Positions 9,926-21,300 of a DNA stretch of 64,000 nt are shown here, one piece after another. The stretch is taken from assembly GCA_001766655.1 (NCBI GenBank), contig MJCC01000003.1:753115-817114 (forward strand), given 5' to 3'. The notes under the pieces were generated by a model that ran no database searches, was not told the DNA's origin, and saw only the letters and a program-made list of their open reading frames with translations. The stretch is from Phytomonas francai. Lineage: Eukaryota; Euglenozoa; Kinetoplastea; Trypanosomatida; Trypanosomatidae. A program made the translations under genes and the position numbers. Numbering within the stretch: the stretch's first letter is position 1; each line of letters begins with the position of its first letter.

Positions 9926-12556
9926 ATGCCATGGCGTAATTCACGTTTATATGGATGCATCACGACGTGGAAAGGGTGGCAGAACTCAGTCGGGCTACAT
10001 ATCAGGATGCTTTGTTCCTTACCGAGCATGTGGATAGCTCAAATCGATGCACCGGAATATGCTGAGCAAATAGACGGTGCTAGGTTGAATGATTTGCCTC
10101 CGACATTACTTCAGAACGACCCTGAGAACTCCCACGCATGCGCGCATCCGCATTTCGTTGATCGCCCCCCCACTCATCGATGGAGGGTGACGTGCTCCTG
10201 GCATATTCGCGGCGCCGTCGCCGCGCTTTGGGCAGGGGCGTCCCGCGGCCGCGGCGAGGCCGTCCCTCGGCCTTTCAGCCCGCTCTGCGCGCCCTCGCGC
10301 GGCCTTCACCTCGCGCCCACCTCGCGGCGGCTCGCGGCCGCGTCCTTCGCCGAGGGCCTCGAAACCGACGACGGCGCGGCCGCCCTCGCGTCGACGGCGG
10401 CCGCGGAGCCCCNNNNNNNNNNNNNNNNNNNNNNNNNNNNNNNNNNNNNNNNNNNNNNNNNNNNNNNNNNNNNNNNNNNNNNNNNNNNNNNNNNNNNNNN
10501 NNNNNNNNNNNNNNNNNNNNNNNNNNNNNNNNNNNNNNNNNNNNNNNNNNNNNNNNNNNNNNNNNNNNNNNNNNNNNCCCCCCGCCGAGGACGACGAGGA
10601 GGTCGAGGAGATGGAAACGCGGCGGCTTTTGGCGATCCTCGCGGGGGGCCGAAAGGCGGGGAGCCGAAATAACCGTGCGACCAAGCGGCGCTTGTCCTCG
10701 TCCTCGTCCTCGGGGGGGGGGCGAGGGGGAAGGCCGCCGCCGCGCCCCCCCCGACGACGGCGCCGCCCCCCGCGAAAGCCTCGCCGGAGCCCGCCGCGAA
10801 GCGGTCGCCGCCGACGCCGCGGGCTGCGAATGGGGAGCAAAGGCGGCGGGAGGTGGCCGCGCTCGCGCGGCTCCCTAAAAACACATCGCAATCGCATCTC
10901 GCCCGTAAGCGACTTTTCATCCAACAACGACACCAGCAGCGCGAGTTGTTGAAGCGAATCCAGTTCGCCAAGGCCCCGCCGGCCGTCAGCGAAGGGAGGC
11001 CCGCCCCGCGGCCTCGTTCTGGCGAGGTCGCGGTGGGGCCCGATGCGGCCTCGAAAACAAAACGCAAAAAGGGGGCATCGCCCGCGTCGAGCGGCGGCAC
11101 CCCCGCTGGAGTCTGCAGCCCGCTCCAATTCCCGGACTATCGCGAGCAGGTGCTTTTGATTTTTCAGCAATTAGGCGAGATCAACCTCGCCCTCGGGGAG
11201 AAGTACAAGACGCAGTCCTACCAAGTTGCGGGGGAGCGGCTCAAAAAGGAGGATACGATCTTCAAGCTTCTGCCCCCGCACTTGAAGCCGCTCCCGGAGA
11301 ACGCGATGGAGATCGGCGACGAGGCGGAGGTGAAGGAGCTGCTCGCGAAGCGCACCTACGCGCTTGACCCATCGCAGCCGATTCCCGGAGTGGGGGATAA
11401 GTTGCGCCGGAAGATTGTCGAGATCTTGACCACCGGCGACCTCAAGGAGCTCCACGTGTTGGAGGCGAAGCCCGTTATTCGCGCGATTCGGCAGTTAACC
11501 CAAGTGCACGGCTTCGGCCCGCGCACGGCCATATCCATTTATAAAGACTACGGCATCAGCACGGTCGAGGAGCTCAAAGCATACGCTGAGGAGCATGGCC
11601 TGATGAGGGAATCGGATGCTGGTGAGGCCGAGCGAGGTAAAAAGGGCAAGAGCAAGGATAAGTTTCACCTCACTGACGCGCAGCGATTCGGCCTGAAGTA
11701 CTACAAGGATATCCAGCAACGTATCCCGTACAACGAGTGCCGCCTGCACGAGGCCTTTCTGAAGCTCCGACTCCGCAAGCACCTCGGGCGTGAGTACGAG
11801 TTAACGGTATGCGGAAGCTACCGCCGAAAGGTGCCGACCTCAGGCGATATCGACGTCCTCATCACGCGGCGGGACGGGCTCAAGAACGGCTCGGACCCGC
11901 TGGCCTCCTCGCAGAACGCGCTGGCGACCTTCACCGCGGCGCTGGAGGCGGAGCGCTATATTGAGGCTACTCTAGCCCACGGCCCGACCAAATTTATGGG
12001 CGTCTGCCGTCTTCGCAGCCTGAAGAATCCCGGCGCGCCGGAAGCGGGGCCTGCGGAGACGCGTCGCTTCCACGCGCGGCGCATCGACATCCGCTTCGTG
12101 GACGCCGCCAGCTACCCTGCCGCGATGCTCTACTTCACCGGGAGTAAAAACTTCAACGTGATCATGCGCGCCGAGGCGATCAAGAAGAACTTCATCCTGA
12201 ACGAGTATGGGTTGTTCCGGAACAACTCCAGCAGCGCCGCGGAGACGGGCAGGCTGCACGAGATGATCGCGCAGCTCTCCAAGGCCCAGTACTACACCAG
12301 CAAAAGTGGCGCCTTGAATTACTCCCTCAGCAACCCCGCCACCGCCGACGACGATGGCGGGGGTGGCGCGGCCGCGGCGGGGGATAGGCGGGAACGACGG
12401 GGGGGTGCGAAGGCCGCGGCGGGCAAGATGCAGCCCGCGGAGCTGCTGGAGGTGCTCCAGAAGGTTGAAGCCCTGCGGGTGAGGGTGCAGTCCGAAAAGG
12501 ACATCTTCGACGCGATTGGGATGAGTTACCTCGAACCACAGAATCGGAACGTTTAA
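9926..12556 (+). CDS. DNA polymerase beta-PAK, mitochondrial type; interrupted by an N gap and a frameshift
   Basis: X-family repair polymerase of the kinetoplast-associated PAK type. From about 10718 to the stop one frame encodes a Pro/Ala/Lys/Arg-rich region and then a complete polymerase. Numbering from the in-frame ATG at 10853, these are the helix-hairpin-helix motifs VGDKLRRKIVEIL (Lys in the lyase position) and VHGFGPRTA, then GSYRRKVPTSGDIDVL with catalytic Asp 332 and 334, RRIDIRF with the third Asp, and GSKNFNVIMR. An unknown stretch (Ns, 10413-10577) interrupts the N-terminal part. After the gap the sensible frame (acidic PPAEDDEEVEE, then a serine run) differs from the downstream one, and the downstream frame has a stop at 10670-10672. 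One missing base in the G run at 10711-10720 would join them. The start at 9926 is in the downstream frame and is only probable. Confidence 0.8.
10413..10577. other. Assembly gap (Ns)
   Basis: 165 unknown bases inside the very GC-rich N-terminal region of DNA polymerase beta-PAK. The gap length may be nominal, so the reading frame across it cannot be trusted. Confidence 0.99.
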
Positions 12557-13026
12557 TTAAATTAGGAATAGTCGTGCCCGTTTCCCCTTCCTCCCCCCAA
12601 TGTTCGCTCCCAATCAGCTATGGTGGGTTTAACAATTAACACTAAGTTGTGTTGCGTATAGATACATTTTTCTCATACATTATGGTTTTCTTTCTTACCA
12701 TTCCCCCTTTTCTGTAGATGGAAAATACCCCCTTGCGACTCTTATCGTCTGGTTTAGCATTCTCGGAAGGGAAGTATTTGATATGCACTTTAAGCCCCCC
12801 CCCCCTTCCCAATCCGAGGGAAGAGAGGCATCGTTGGAATTGATTTATTAATGTTTCTTTCGTTTTGTGTGCGTGCTCTCGATGGGATTAGCGTCATTTT
12901 TTTCCTATTTTGCTTTATTAATCTTTCTTAAAGCGACAGTTATCACTCCTTTTCCCCCGAGCTCCTGCACTTAAGCGTACTTTACGAGAATAACATAGTA
13001 AATAAAATAAACATACACACCATTCC
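12557..13026. other. Intergenic region between the two beta polymerases
   Basis: AT- and pyrimidine-rich spacer with a C run near 12796-12808. Pyrimidine tracts at about 12894-12930 are followed by AG at 12932-12933, a likely splice acceptor for the downstream gene. No gene seen. Confidence 0.6.
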
Positions 13027-14157
13027 ATGTTCCGCCGTTTTGCCTGCCTTCGCGACCACCGCGAGAATATTATTCGTATTTTTCGTGAGATGGCCGATTT
13101 GAACAACGCGTTAGGGGAGAAGTACAAGGTCTCCAGCTACAGCCGCGCCATCGAGAGCCTCAAGACCAATCTTGATAAGCCGCTAGACACCCCTACCGAT
13201 TTGAAGGCGTTCTCCGGATTCGGCGCGAAGCTACTGAAGAAGGCCGAGGAGATCATGGCGACCGGCAAGCTCGAGGAGCTGGAGAGCAAAACGAAGCCGA
13301 AGCTCAAGGCGATTCAGGAGCTGACGCAGGTCCACGGCTTCGGCCCGCGCGCGGCGGCGGCGCTCTTCGACCGCGAGGGCATCTTCACCGTCGACGAGCT
13401 CCTCGCGAAGGCGGACAGCATCCCCTCGCTGACGGACCAGCAGCGCGTCGGCATCAAGTACTTCTACGACATCAACGAGAAAATTCCGATGCAGGAGAGC
13501 GTGCAGCACGAGAACTTCCTCGCGGAGAAGTGCGCCGAGGTGCTCGGGAGCGGGTACGAGGTGCAGATCTGCGGGAGCTACCGCCGCCGCCACCCCTTCA
13601 GCGGCGACGTCGACGCGATCCTCTCGCGCACGCGCGAGGCCCCGCTGCTGAGCGAGCCCGTCGCCGCCACCGGCGTCCTTTCGCAGTTCGTGGACTACCT
13701 CACCGGGCTGCGGTACCTCGAGGCGACGATGGCGCAGGGGCCGCTGAAGTACATGGGGATGGGCCGTCTGCCGCCGCGCGTCGTCCGCGATAAGGCCGGG
13801 AACGAGAGCCAGAAGATGTACAAGGCGCGCCGTGTCGACATCCGGCTGATCGAGACCAAGAGCGTGCCGACGGCCCTGCTCACCTTCACCGGCAGCAAGA
13901 ACTTCAACGTCATCATGCGGCAGGCCGCGATCAGCAAGGGCTACCTGCTCAACGAGTACGGCCTCTTTAAGCTCGGGACCCCTGAGGAGGCAAAGGCGCT
14001 CTACGAGAAGCTCGGCGTGCGGGGGAAGAACGCCGGTGAGGAGCTCGGCGTCCCGAAGGACGAACTGGAGGACAAGCGCGTGCCGGTCACGTGCGAGCAG
14101 GACGTGTTCGACGTGCTCGGGATGCCGTACGCCAAACCGGAGAATCGTGATCCTTAA
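13027..14157 (+). CDS. DNA polymerase beta (376 aa)
   Basis: Base-excision-repair polymerase with both dRP-lyase and nucleotidyl-transferase domains. The lyase region holds GAKLLKKAEEIMATGK with a lysine at residue 72, the position of the Schiff-base lysine of mammalian polymerase beta. The second helix-hairpin-helix is VHGFGPRAAAALF (about residues 103-115). The palm has GSYRRRHPFSGDVDAI with the catalytic aspartates at 194 and 196, and RRVDIRLIE with the third at 271. GSKNFNVIMRQAAISKGYLL near 290 is the family's nucleotide-binding segment. As far as I recall, 376 residues matches Leishmania polymerase beta. It lies directly downstream of the PAK paralogue on the same strand. It starts almost at the first lyase helix, without the long PAK extension, so a nuclear enzyme is the likelier assignment. 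Confidence 0.95.
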   Translation: MFRRFACLRDHRENIIRIFREMADLNNALGEKYKVSSYSRAIESLKTNLDKPLDTPTDLKAFSGFGAKLLKKAEEIMATGKLEELESKTKPKLKAIQELTQVHGFGPRAAAALFDREGIFTVDELLAKADSIPSLTDQQRVGIKYFYDINEKIPMQESVQHENFLAEKCAEVLGSGYEVQICGSYRRRHPFSGDVDAILSRTREAPLLSEPVAATGVLSQFVDYLTGLRYLEATMAQGPLKYMGMGRLPPRVVRDKAGNESQKMYKARRVDIRLIETKSVPTALLTFTGSKNFNVIMRQAAISKGYLLNEYGLFKLGTPEEAKALYEKLGVRGKNAGEELGVPKDELEDKRVPVTCEQDVFDVLGMPYAKPENRDP

Positions 14158-15061
14158 TCGACCGAAGGGGGGGGGGGGTGCCTTCATTTTTGGATGGGCG
14201 AACAAGAGAAAAAGGGGGATGAGGCAAAACAGCCAAACGAACGAACTGGTCGAAATATTTCATTTCAACGCCTTCCCCCCACTTCCCACGCGGGGAATAG
14301 GCCAAGCGATTGTGCGTTGTTGTTGTCGTTGATTTATGCTTTATCGAATTTTTCCTCGATAGTTTTTTGTTCCGACTGCTTCGTTACGTTTTTTTCTTTC
14401 TTCGGGGAGAGGTCATCTCCACCGATATACTTATTATAGACGGAGTGTTTTTTTACATTTTAATTGTTCTGATGGAGTTTTTTATCTTAAGGTGAAGGTG
14501 TTTGAACGTAGACTGTGGCATTAAGTGTTACTCATGGAAAGGGCACATTGCTCGATCGTATTTATTTTTGCTATTATATGCATACATTACATAGAGAAAG
14601 ATTTTTATTTTGAAAATATTGCCCGATGTGCCGCGAACGGTCTCTTTTGTTGTAGGAGTCGTCCTCAACTGGGCGATTTCCTACCCACGAACGTCAAAAT
14701 GCCCTGAAAGGGGCAAACCGTACTGTGGGGGAAGGGGTAGGAGTGGGTAAGAAGGACGAAACGCGCAAGAAAGTAATTTACCTACTATATATATATATAT
14801 ATAGATAGATAGAAGATATAATTAGGTGCTTGTTTACTCGTGTGAGCTGGTACAAAATCTGAACGTATCTCTTTAAAGGATTTTTTTATTCTCAAAAGCT
14901 AGCTTTGCACCGAGATCTCACGTCGACCTCATTGTATCGTCTTTCGCCAGATTTCTAATCTATTTTGCCTTCCTCATTTTTTCTTTTTTTTTTTTCTAAA
15001 TAGCAAAACCAAAGAATAAAATAGGTGGAAAGCTTCCAAGGTATTTTAGTCGATCCGCCTC
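14158..15061. other. Intergenic region
   Basis: Begins with a G run at about 14166-14178 and continues with T-rich DNA and an (AT)n/(GATA)n tract at about 14785-14815. It ends with a strong splice acceptor signal. Short open frames here look accidental. Confidence 0.6.
14963..15003 (+). promoter_or_regulatory. Probable trans-splice acceptor of the SET-domain gene
   Basis: A long pyrimidine-rich tract (about 14963-14997, nearly pure T/C at 14978-14997) is followed by the first AG at 15002-15003, giving a 5' UTR of 58 bases before the ATG at 15062. This is one of the clearest trypanosomatid splice signals in the window. Confidence 0.7.
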
Positions 15062-16204
15062 ATGTTCGAGGTTCGGTCGTTCGGGGGCGGTAGGGGTCGT
15101 GGTCTGGTGGCGACGGCGCCTATACCAGCTCAGTCAATCCTAGCCGTTGTGCTCCCCGACATCTCGGTGTTGTACTCCGCATTCGCGGGCTCCTGTTGTG
15201 CGTGTTGCTATACGGCAAAGTCCTCCCGCGATGGGGCGCAGGAGGGGTGGTTTGTATGCCCGACATGTGATCAGTTCGTGCTCTGCCCGGCGTGCTGCGC
15301 GATGCTGCCCACCCACGAGACCACCGCCGCCGCCGACAGGGGGGATTTCCTTCGATCCATCTCAAAGCGCGCCGGCGAGTTATACGACAGCAAGAGAAGG
15401 TTCGCCAGGGTGTCCGTGGAGGCGCATCGCTTGAGCTGCGTGTGGTATAACGAACTTCCCGCGGCGGTTCGGGCCCCCGGGCAGGATACCGACATGCTAC
15501 GCTTTTGCCTCGGCTACGGTGCACGCGTCGGGCAGGTCGGCGACACCGCGCTCGCGACGTCGGTCGCCGTGCTCGAGACGAACGCGGAAACGCAGGCGCC
15601 ATCGTCCGTGCGTTTTTGCAATGACTTCGCGCACAAAATCGTGCGAACGTTCTCGTCTCCGCCTTGCGCGATTGCCGCGGGGAGCGATGCCGGTGAGAAC
15701 GGCACCGAAACGTGCGCGCCGTCCCCGCGCTACGCGGTGGCGGTGGGTCACCTGCGTGAGGTTCTCCTCCGAGTCCAGTGCAATAGCCTAGGCTTCCCTT
15801 TCACACCGGAGGAGACGGTGGGCTGGTCGCTCCAGGAGACCCTCTGCATGTTGAACCACAGCTGCTACCCTAGCCTCTCCATTATTTGCGGTGAGGATTC
15901 TACAGAAAGGGAGGGCATTTTAACGTATATGATCGGGGAAGATCGCGCGAGGGAGATTCAGACGAATACGGATCAGCCCCAAGAGGGCATTATCGAGGCA
16001 TTCCTTCCGCTGCTTCGCGGCTGCATGGCTCTCAAGGCGTTACGGGATATTGCCGTAGGAGAGGAAATGACTTTGTCCTATGTGGACCTTGAGCAGCTGG
16101 GGGACTCCGTCGAGGAGCGATCTTTAGAGTTATCGGAACGGTATCGTTTTCACTGTGTTTGCCCGCGTTGTGAGCAGCAGCGGAAATTTGTTGAGAATGG
16201 GTAA
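15062..16204 (+). CDS. SMYD-like SET-domain protein (380 aa)
   Basis: Probable protein lysine methyltransferase. The frame begins directly with the N-terminal SET strands: GGGRGRGLVATAPIPAQSIL gives the Gly-rich S-adenosylmethionine-binding segment. A cysteine-rich insert (CCACC, then CPTCDQFVLCPACC, about residues 44-80) takes the place of the MYND zinc finger of SMYD proteins. The SET core follows: MLNHSCYPSL near residue 263, then ALRDIAVGEEMTLSYVDLEQ near 327-346 with the substrate-site tyrosine. A C-terminal post-SET zinc cluster is seen as CVCPRCEQQRKF. Target and location cannot be told from sequence. The ATG follows a clear splice acceptor. It is the last gene of the plus-strand block before the convergent switch. 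Confidence 0.88.
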   Translation: MFEVRSFGGGRGRGLVATAPIPAQSILAVVLPDISVLYSAFAGSCCACCYTAKSSRDGAQEGWFVCPTCDQFVLCPACCAMLPTHETTAAADRGDFLRSISKRAGELYDSKRRFARVSVEAHRLSCVWYNELPAAVRAPGQDTDMLRFCLGYGARVGQVGDTALATSVAVLETNAETQAPSSVRFCNDFAHKIVRTFSSPPCAIAAGSDAGENGTETCAPSPRYAVAVGHLREVLLRVQCNSLGFPFTPEETVGWSLQETLCMLNHSCYPSLSIICGEDSTEREGILTYMIGEDRAREIQTNTDQPQEGIIEAFLPLLRGCMALKALRDIAVGEEMTLSYVDLEQLGDSVEERSLELSERYRFHCVCPRCEQQRKFVENG

Positions 16205-16718
16205 TATTAATCAAAACGGAACTGCTAATTTTCTTGATGAAGGCTGAATTCTCCATTCCTAGGGAATGGGCGTGGGGCGCATTGACACCGCCACACTAAA
16301 GGGAAAAAGGGAAAAGGTAGCATTTTTTAGCTGAGAAGAGTGCACACAAGGAAGGCGCGCACACATGAAGCCTAGCAGTCGAAGGACAAAAATGGAATTT
16401 TATATTCAGCATAAATATTACAGGTGATTGTATGAATAAATAAATAAATAAATATAAGATATAAACATATAGCTAGACAATATGCATTTAATATCAAGCT
16501 TAAAGATGCAGCATTTTTACGATCAATAATAATATTTATTATACTCCGTAAGAAATGGTATCCAATAATTAATACTAACGAGCGCAAGGTAATCTTTAGC
16601 TTCTTACAGGAATATAATAACAATAATAATATTTATTTTAATACTTGATAAATATAAATATAGATGATTTTTTTCTCACGTAAGTGGCAACCATAACATT
16701 CCTACGTGATAGCATTAC
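16205..16718. other. Convergent strand-switch region
   Basis: The plus-strand gene array ends here and the minus-strand array ends just to the right, so two polycistronic units converge. The interval starts moderately GC-rich with a 7-base inverted repeat (16253-16259 with 16263-16269) and becomes strongly AT-rich with ATAAATAAATAAATAAAT near 16434-16452. In trypanosomatids such regions are transcription termination zones, often carrying base J or variant histones. None of those marks is visible in sequence. I see no tRNA gene in it. Confidence 0.8.
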
Positions 16719-17450
16719 TCACAGGTCCGACTGACGTCGATAGTTTGAAGGATTTCTGTTGCCAAAAAATCCTCCACCAAACGGCCAGTCGTCATTCATT
16801 GTAGACCCGTGGAAAAATGCGTCGTCAAAGGGAGAGCGTCCCCGACCTAGCATTCCGAAATCTTGGAATGCCGATTTCATGTGTGCCATGTGCTCTTCCA
16901 TATGCCGCTGCATGCTCGCAAACGGATCATTCCTGTCCATTGGAAGCGCAAGGGAATCGTGATTTCTGTTGGAGACCTTACGACAGGGGACTTTGTCCTC
17001 GTCTGGCTCCTCCACAATGGGCTGCCTGGAGATGCTTTTTGCGCTGCTCTTGCTGCCATCGTGACGGTTGGCATCATCGTGAGATAGCTCCTGCACCCTC
17101 GGTTCATGGTTGGGCTGTCTGTATTGGTTGCTGGGAAACGATGAGGTGTAGAAAGCTGCACGACGTTGAACGAAACAACCTTTTCCATCCTTTTCGTTGA
17201 ATTTATCTTTGAAAGAAGGGTCTTCATTGGAGTTATAAGAGTATAGGTACATTTGTGAGTTTGTTTCGGGGTCGTGCTGATACATCTGTCGAGCGTTCGT
17301 TTTCGGATCCACACGTGTATAGCGCTTAACAGAGCCGTTGTCAAGCTGGTCTGCACGCCCCAGCCTGAATTCCTCTGTCTTAGGGACCAGCTCTGCATTG
17401 GACGTCTCCTTTTTGGTTGCTTTGTCGTCGGACCTGTGCCTGTTCGGCAT
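16719..17450 (-). CDS. Possible myeloid-leukemia-factor-like protein (243 aa)
   Basis: A hydrophilic protein rich in Arg, Asn, Asp and Ser. The N-terminal half has a repeated pattern of charged, Tyr-containing segments (RYTRVDPKTNARQMYQHDPE). Around residues 172-205 comes RNDPFASMQRHMEEHMAHM followed by FGMLGRGRSPFDDAFF, which resembles the Met/Phe-rich, DPF-containing core of MLF family proteins. The C-terminus is Gly/Phe/Asn-rich (WPFGGGFFGNRNP). MLF proteins act as adaptors in chromatin and cytoplasmic complexes; the role here is unknown. The match is by pattern only. It is the last gene of the minus-strand block before the strand switch. Confidence 0.6.
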   Translation of the reverse strand: MPNRHRSDDKATKKETSNAELVPKTEEFRLGRADQLDNGSVKRYTRVDPKTNARQMYQHDPETNSQMYLYSYNSNEDPSFKDKFNEKDGKGCFVQRRAAFYTSSFPSNQYRQPNHEPRVQELSHDDANRHDGSKSSAKSISRQPIVEEPDEDKVPCRKVSNRNHDSLALPMDRNDPFASMQRHMEEHMAHMKSAFQDFGMLGRGRSPFDDAFFHGSTMNDDWPFGGGFFGNRNPSNYRRQSDL

Positions 17451-18303
17451 TTTTGTTGTTTTTGGTATTTAGATGAAAGTTGTGCCTTTGAAAATAGGTT
17501 GATGCCAAAATCTAGTGTAATTTGGGAAAAGTTTCGTTCGTAAATAGTTTTGGGAAAGCAGAGACGGAATTAACTCGAAATTTAGATTGTTACTATGAGT
17601 GCGAGAGGAAATTGTGGTACAATCACTGTAACATATGTATATTGTAGTGAAAGAAAATTTAAAGGAGTTGTAGATATGAAACTTAGGTTTGACGAAGCAA
17701 CAGTAACGAATTAGTTCACTTTCGTAAGTGGAGGGTCTCTTCATTAGACAAAGGAGTATGACTTCCACTTTTCAATGAAAGAAGGGGAAAAATTGAACCG
17801 TAATGAATATGAGGTAAAATACTCCAATTTAATTAAATGTATCAAAAAATAAAGGACGAGTAAAGCAGATCGACCCCATCACCACGTTGTATTCATACGC
17901 GTGTGGGATGATTTGCAAATTCCAGGCTCCTTTCCCTAATCCTTGCCGATGCAAGCCCTTTTTTTCCTTATTACTGTACTGGCCGCCTCTCAGAGCCACG
18001 CGCTGGGGCGGACAAGCTGCCATCCCTATTTCAAGGCTCAGACACCGCAGCACTGGTGCATTCTGCAATGAATACGCTCACCGCTGTCGCCTACCTTTCG
18101 CAGAGGCTGTCGAGCGCGCACTATAGTGTTCTGATCGAAAGCAGGGTCCTCAGGGGACGAACCCCCTCCTCGACTCCCCCGCCCTGCTCGCCAATTGGTT
18201 TCACGACACCTCTCTCTCGGATTTGGGCCCCTATTCGACGCGATGCCCCCCTCCTTCAGCCATCGCCGCCGCGCGCGTCGGCGCAATTGAAGGGGGGAGG
18301 GCC
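17451..18303. other. Intergenic region
   Basis: AT-rich next to the MLF-like gene and GC-rich beyond about 17960. Short frames on both strands show no conserved features. No gene seen. Confidence 0.55.
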
Positions 18304-21300
18304 CTAGGAGAGAAAGTGCGCGGCCTCGGGGTCGGGCTCCGGGCGTGCCCGCTCCCCCCCCGCCCCCAGCCATTCCGCCGCGTCGACCACGAGGCTGGAG
18401 GCCAGGGACGAGCTCAGCGGCGAGGGGCTGGGCCGCTGGCGGACGCGGACCTGCACGTGGAGCCCGCTCACCGCGACCGCGTCCGCGAGCGGCACCGGCG
18501 AGATGTGGCCGCGCATCTGCTTGTGGTGGTAGTTGTGCATCCTATAGCAGCGGCGACCGCGCCACGCGAGGGGCGTCTCGGAAGAGGTCGGGCCAAGGCT
18601 CGGGATCGGGGGCCTGGACTCAAATGGGAAGTAGCGGTTCTCCATGCGCTTGTTGACCTGGATGGAGGTGTTCCCGGCGTCGTGGTGGCACGCGCCGGGC
18701 CGCGCGCTCGCGGGGCTGGAGGGCTCTGTCATCCCCGTTGGGAGCGTCGCGGTGCGCGAGCAGGCAAGTGTCGACGGAGACCGCGAGGCAGAGGTCTGGT
18801 AATCGGATGGAGTCTCAGCCGCCCTCGGGGGGGCGCCGACGCTGGTGCACGTTTCGTGTAGTTCGGACTTTAGGCTGCCTTCCGCAATTTCACAAACAGA
18901 GGGTGCCAATCTGCTAAACAAGCTTGGTGTCTGAAGCGTGCGCCTACCATGGCTTGTCCTTAAATTGGTAGTTTCATCACTCAGACAAGCACCCCCGGTG
19001 TCCATTCGGACTGATGTGGCGAGGCCCTCAGCAGGACAGCGATTCTGGGAGTATTGTTGGCAGGCATTCACCACTGCTGCCCCTGTTTGTGGAGGGTGTC
19101 GTGTTGTGGAGTCTGGGGTGAACTCGCGCTGGTATTTAATTTTCGACATCGGCGACGTTACCATGTGCGATGCGTCGTTGTCCTCGGTTCCACACAGGAT
19201 AGGATCCTCAGGAGGCTTAACCCCCCCTCCATCGGTGCCCCTCGCTCCTGAGGTGGTTTCTGTGGCCGGGATTTCCGACAAAGGGTCCTCTTCGGCAGTA
19301 TTCGGGGACACCAGTCTAGGACAGGAGTGATGGGACATCTGCAATGGTTCCGTCAACTCATCCTGTGGCGACTGCTCCCGCGCCTTATGGTTGCCTTCGC
19401 ATTGGCCGTTTGTTATCGGCTTTCTGCCATTTTTATTCTTTTTTTTGTTTGCATGCTGTTTACGCCTTAGTCGATTTTTCACGAATTTGGGTATAACACC
19501 GAGGAAAAATCGCTCGCGATTCAGGCGGAAGCTCCATATACAATATCGACCAACCTGCAGAAGACCGGTGGGCGTCTCTGTGGTTCTCAGCCAACCCGAA
19601 TTGTCGCGCTCCTCGAAGAGGCGATTGTCTTTAACCCACTTACACCAGCTGAGCAGAAGGACGTCGAGACTCACACACAGCAGGCGTGCCTCCATTCCTG
19701 GGTCTATCGATGCCACCTCAACCTGAGCGCAGGTACCCTTTTCGGCGCGTTTGACAGTTGTTGTCGGGCTACATGCTAACCCCAGACGTTCGAATTGCAT
19801 CCTGAGCCGCACATGCTCGTAGTGTTCCCACATAAAGGTCTGGCAGTTGTATACGATCAGGTCCCCATCACGGAAGTCGCCCGCGGCGTAGCTCTTGACG
19901 TGTTTATCGTGCTCGCGTTCGTGCCGCTGCCGCAGCGCCAACGGGCTGGTGGGGTCGGGCAGGGCCTGCAGAACCATTCGCTTCAGGCGATGATCCGCAC
20001 TAGGGCCCACAGCGTGCGCGCTTGGATCGGACACACTAAAAACAGGAATCAACCCATGAGCCGTGTGCTCCGCCAGAACCGCGAGATCGATGTCGAATTG
20101 CTCCAGCGTATCCCATTCGTCTGGCTTTTCACGGGCCGCTCGAGAGAGCCGTATGGAGCCACAGTAGGTTAAATTTGTCGCATCCGATGGCTCCATGTAC
20201 TCCCCAACGAACATGGGCACGGCAGCCAGGGAGAGGTAGTACAGCAGCGCCGACAGCGCGTCTTGGCGAATTCGAACTAGTAAAAAGCGCCCTCGAATGG
20301 TTTCCATTATACCACAGTTATACAATGCCACCCAATGCGGCTTCGCCCCCTTACACCCTGTGGGGTGAGGGGTGCTCTCATGCTCCCTATGGGCGATGGA
20401 TCCTCGCCTGTGTAATGCCATCTCACACTTGGCCAATGCATCCTCCAGAACGTAGCTAGGCAGCTTCCCCGAACCTGGCGGTGGCAAAACAAGGTTTTCC
20501 GCCGCTCCTGACTCGTAGAGGGACTCCAGCACGTACGGCGCACACGGTTCCAGACGTGAGGAAAAGTCCCGCGTAAAGCTAGGGCGTGAACGCTGCGTGC
20601 AGTAATTGTTTGGGTCCCGTTTTTCCTCCTTTTGCACTTCTTGATCGATCTCCTCGGTTTCCGCCCTACTTTCACGCCGGCGGGAGTCAGGCAGCGGAGT
20701 GTTCTCGTGCACACCGCCGCGATCATTCGCATCAGACCGAGCGCGATCGACCTCGGCGCCGGTGCGCGGCCTCTCCGGCCGCCCCTCCTGTTCCCCCCAA
20801 CACATGTTGAGAAAGTTCCGAAAGTTGTTCTCGCGATCAATGGTTTCGAGATGTTGGCGGAGGCGGAGGTCGTGGTGCTCAACCTCGGCGACCGCGGCGC
20901 GCGCGAGGAAGTAGGTCTCGCGCACCAGCTGCAGACTCGGGATGTTCGACATCGTGAAGAGCGACCACATCGGGCGCACGAGCGACTCCGACAGCCCCGC
21001 CCGCAGGCAAACCCCGCGGTACGTGCAGAGCGACGCCAGCGCGACGCGGTTGAGGATCTTCTCCCCTACGGCGCCCTCGATAAAGCGGCATAGGCGGAGC
21101 ACCGGCGGCGGCGACGGCAGCCCCTCGCGGCGGGCATCCTCGGCGGGGTCGTCGTCGGTGCCGCGCAGCCACGGCGTCCCGCGCGCGCGCGCGGGCAGCG
21201 GCCCGTGCACCCCGACCACCCGCACTCGCGTGATCGGGATGCGAAACTCGCCGCCTTCGCTCGCGGGGGAATTCACGGCGGCGGGCCGCGCCCCCCCCCC

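Noticed and set aside
10106..11170. Minus-strand frame across the N gap opposite DNA polymerase beta-PAK
   Set aside because: Arg/Gly-rich complement of GC-rich coding DNA, and it runs against the plus-strand gene block.
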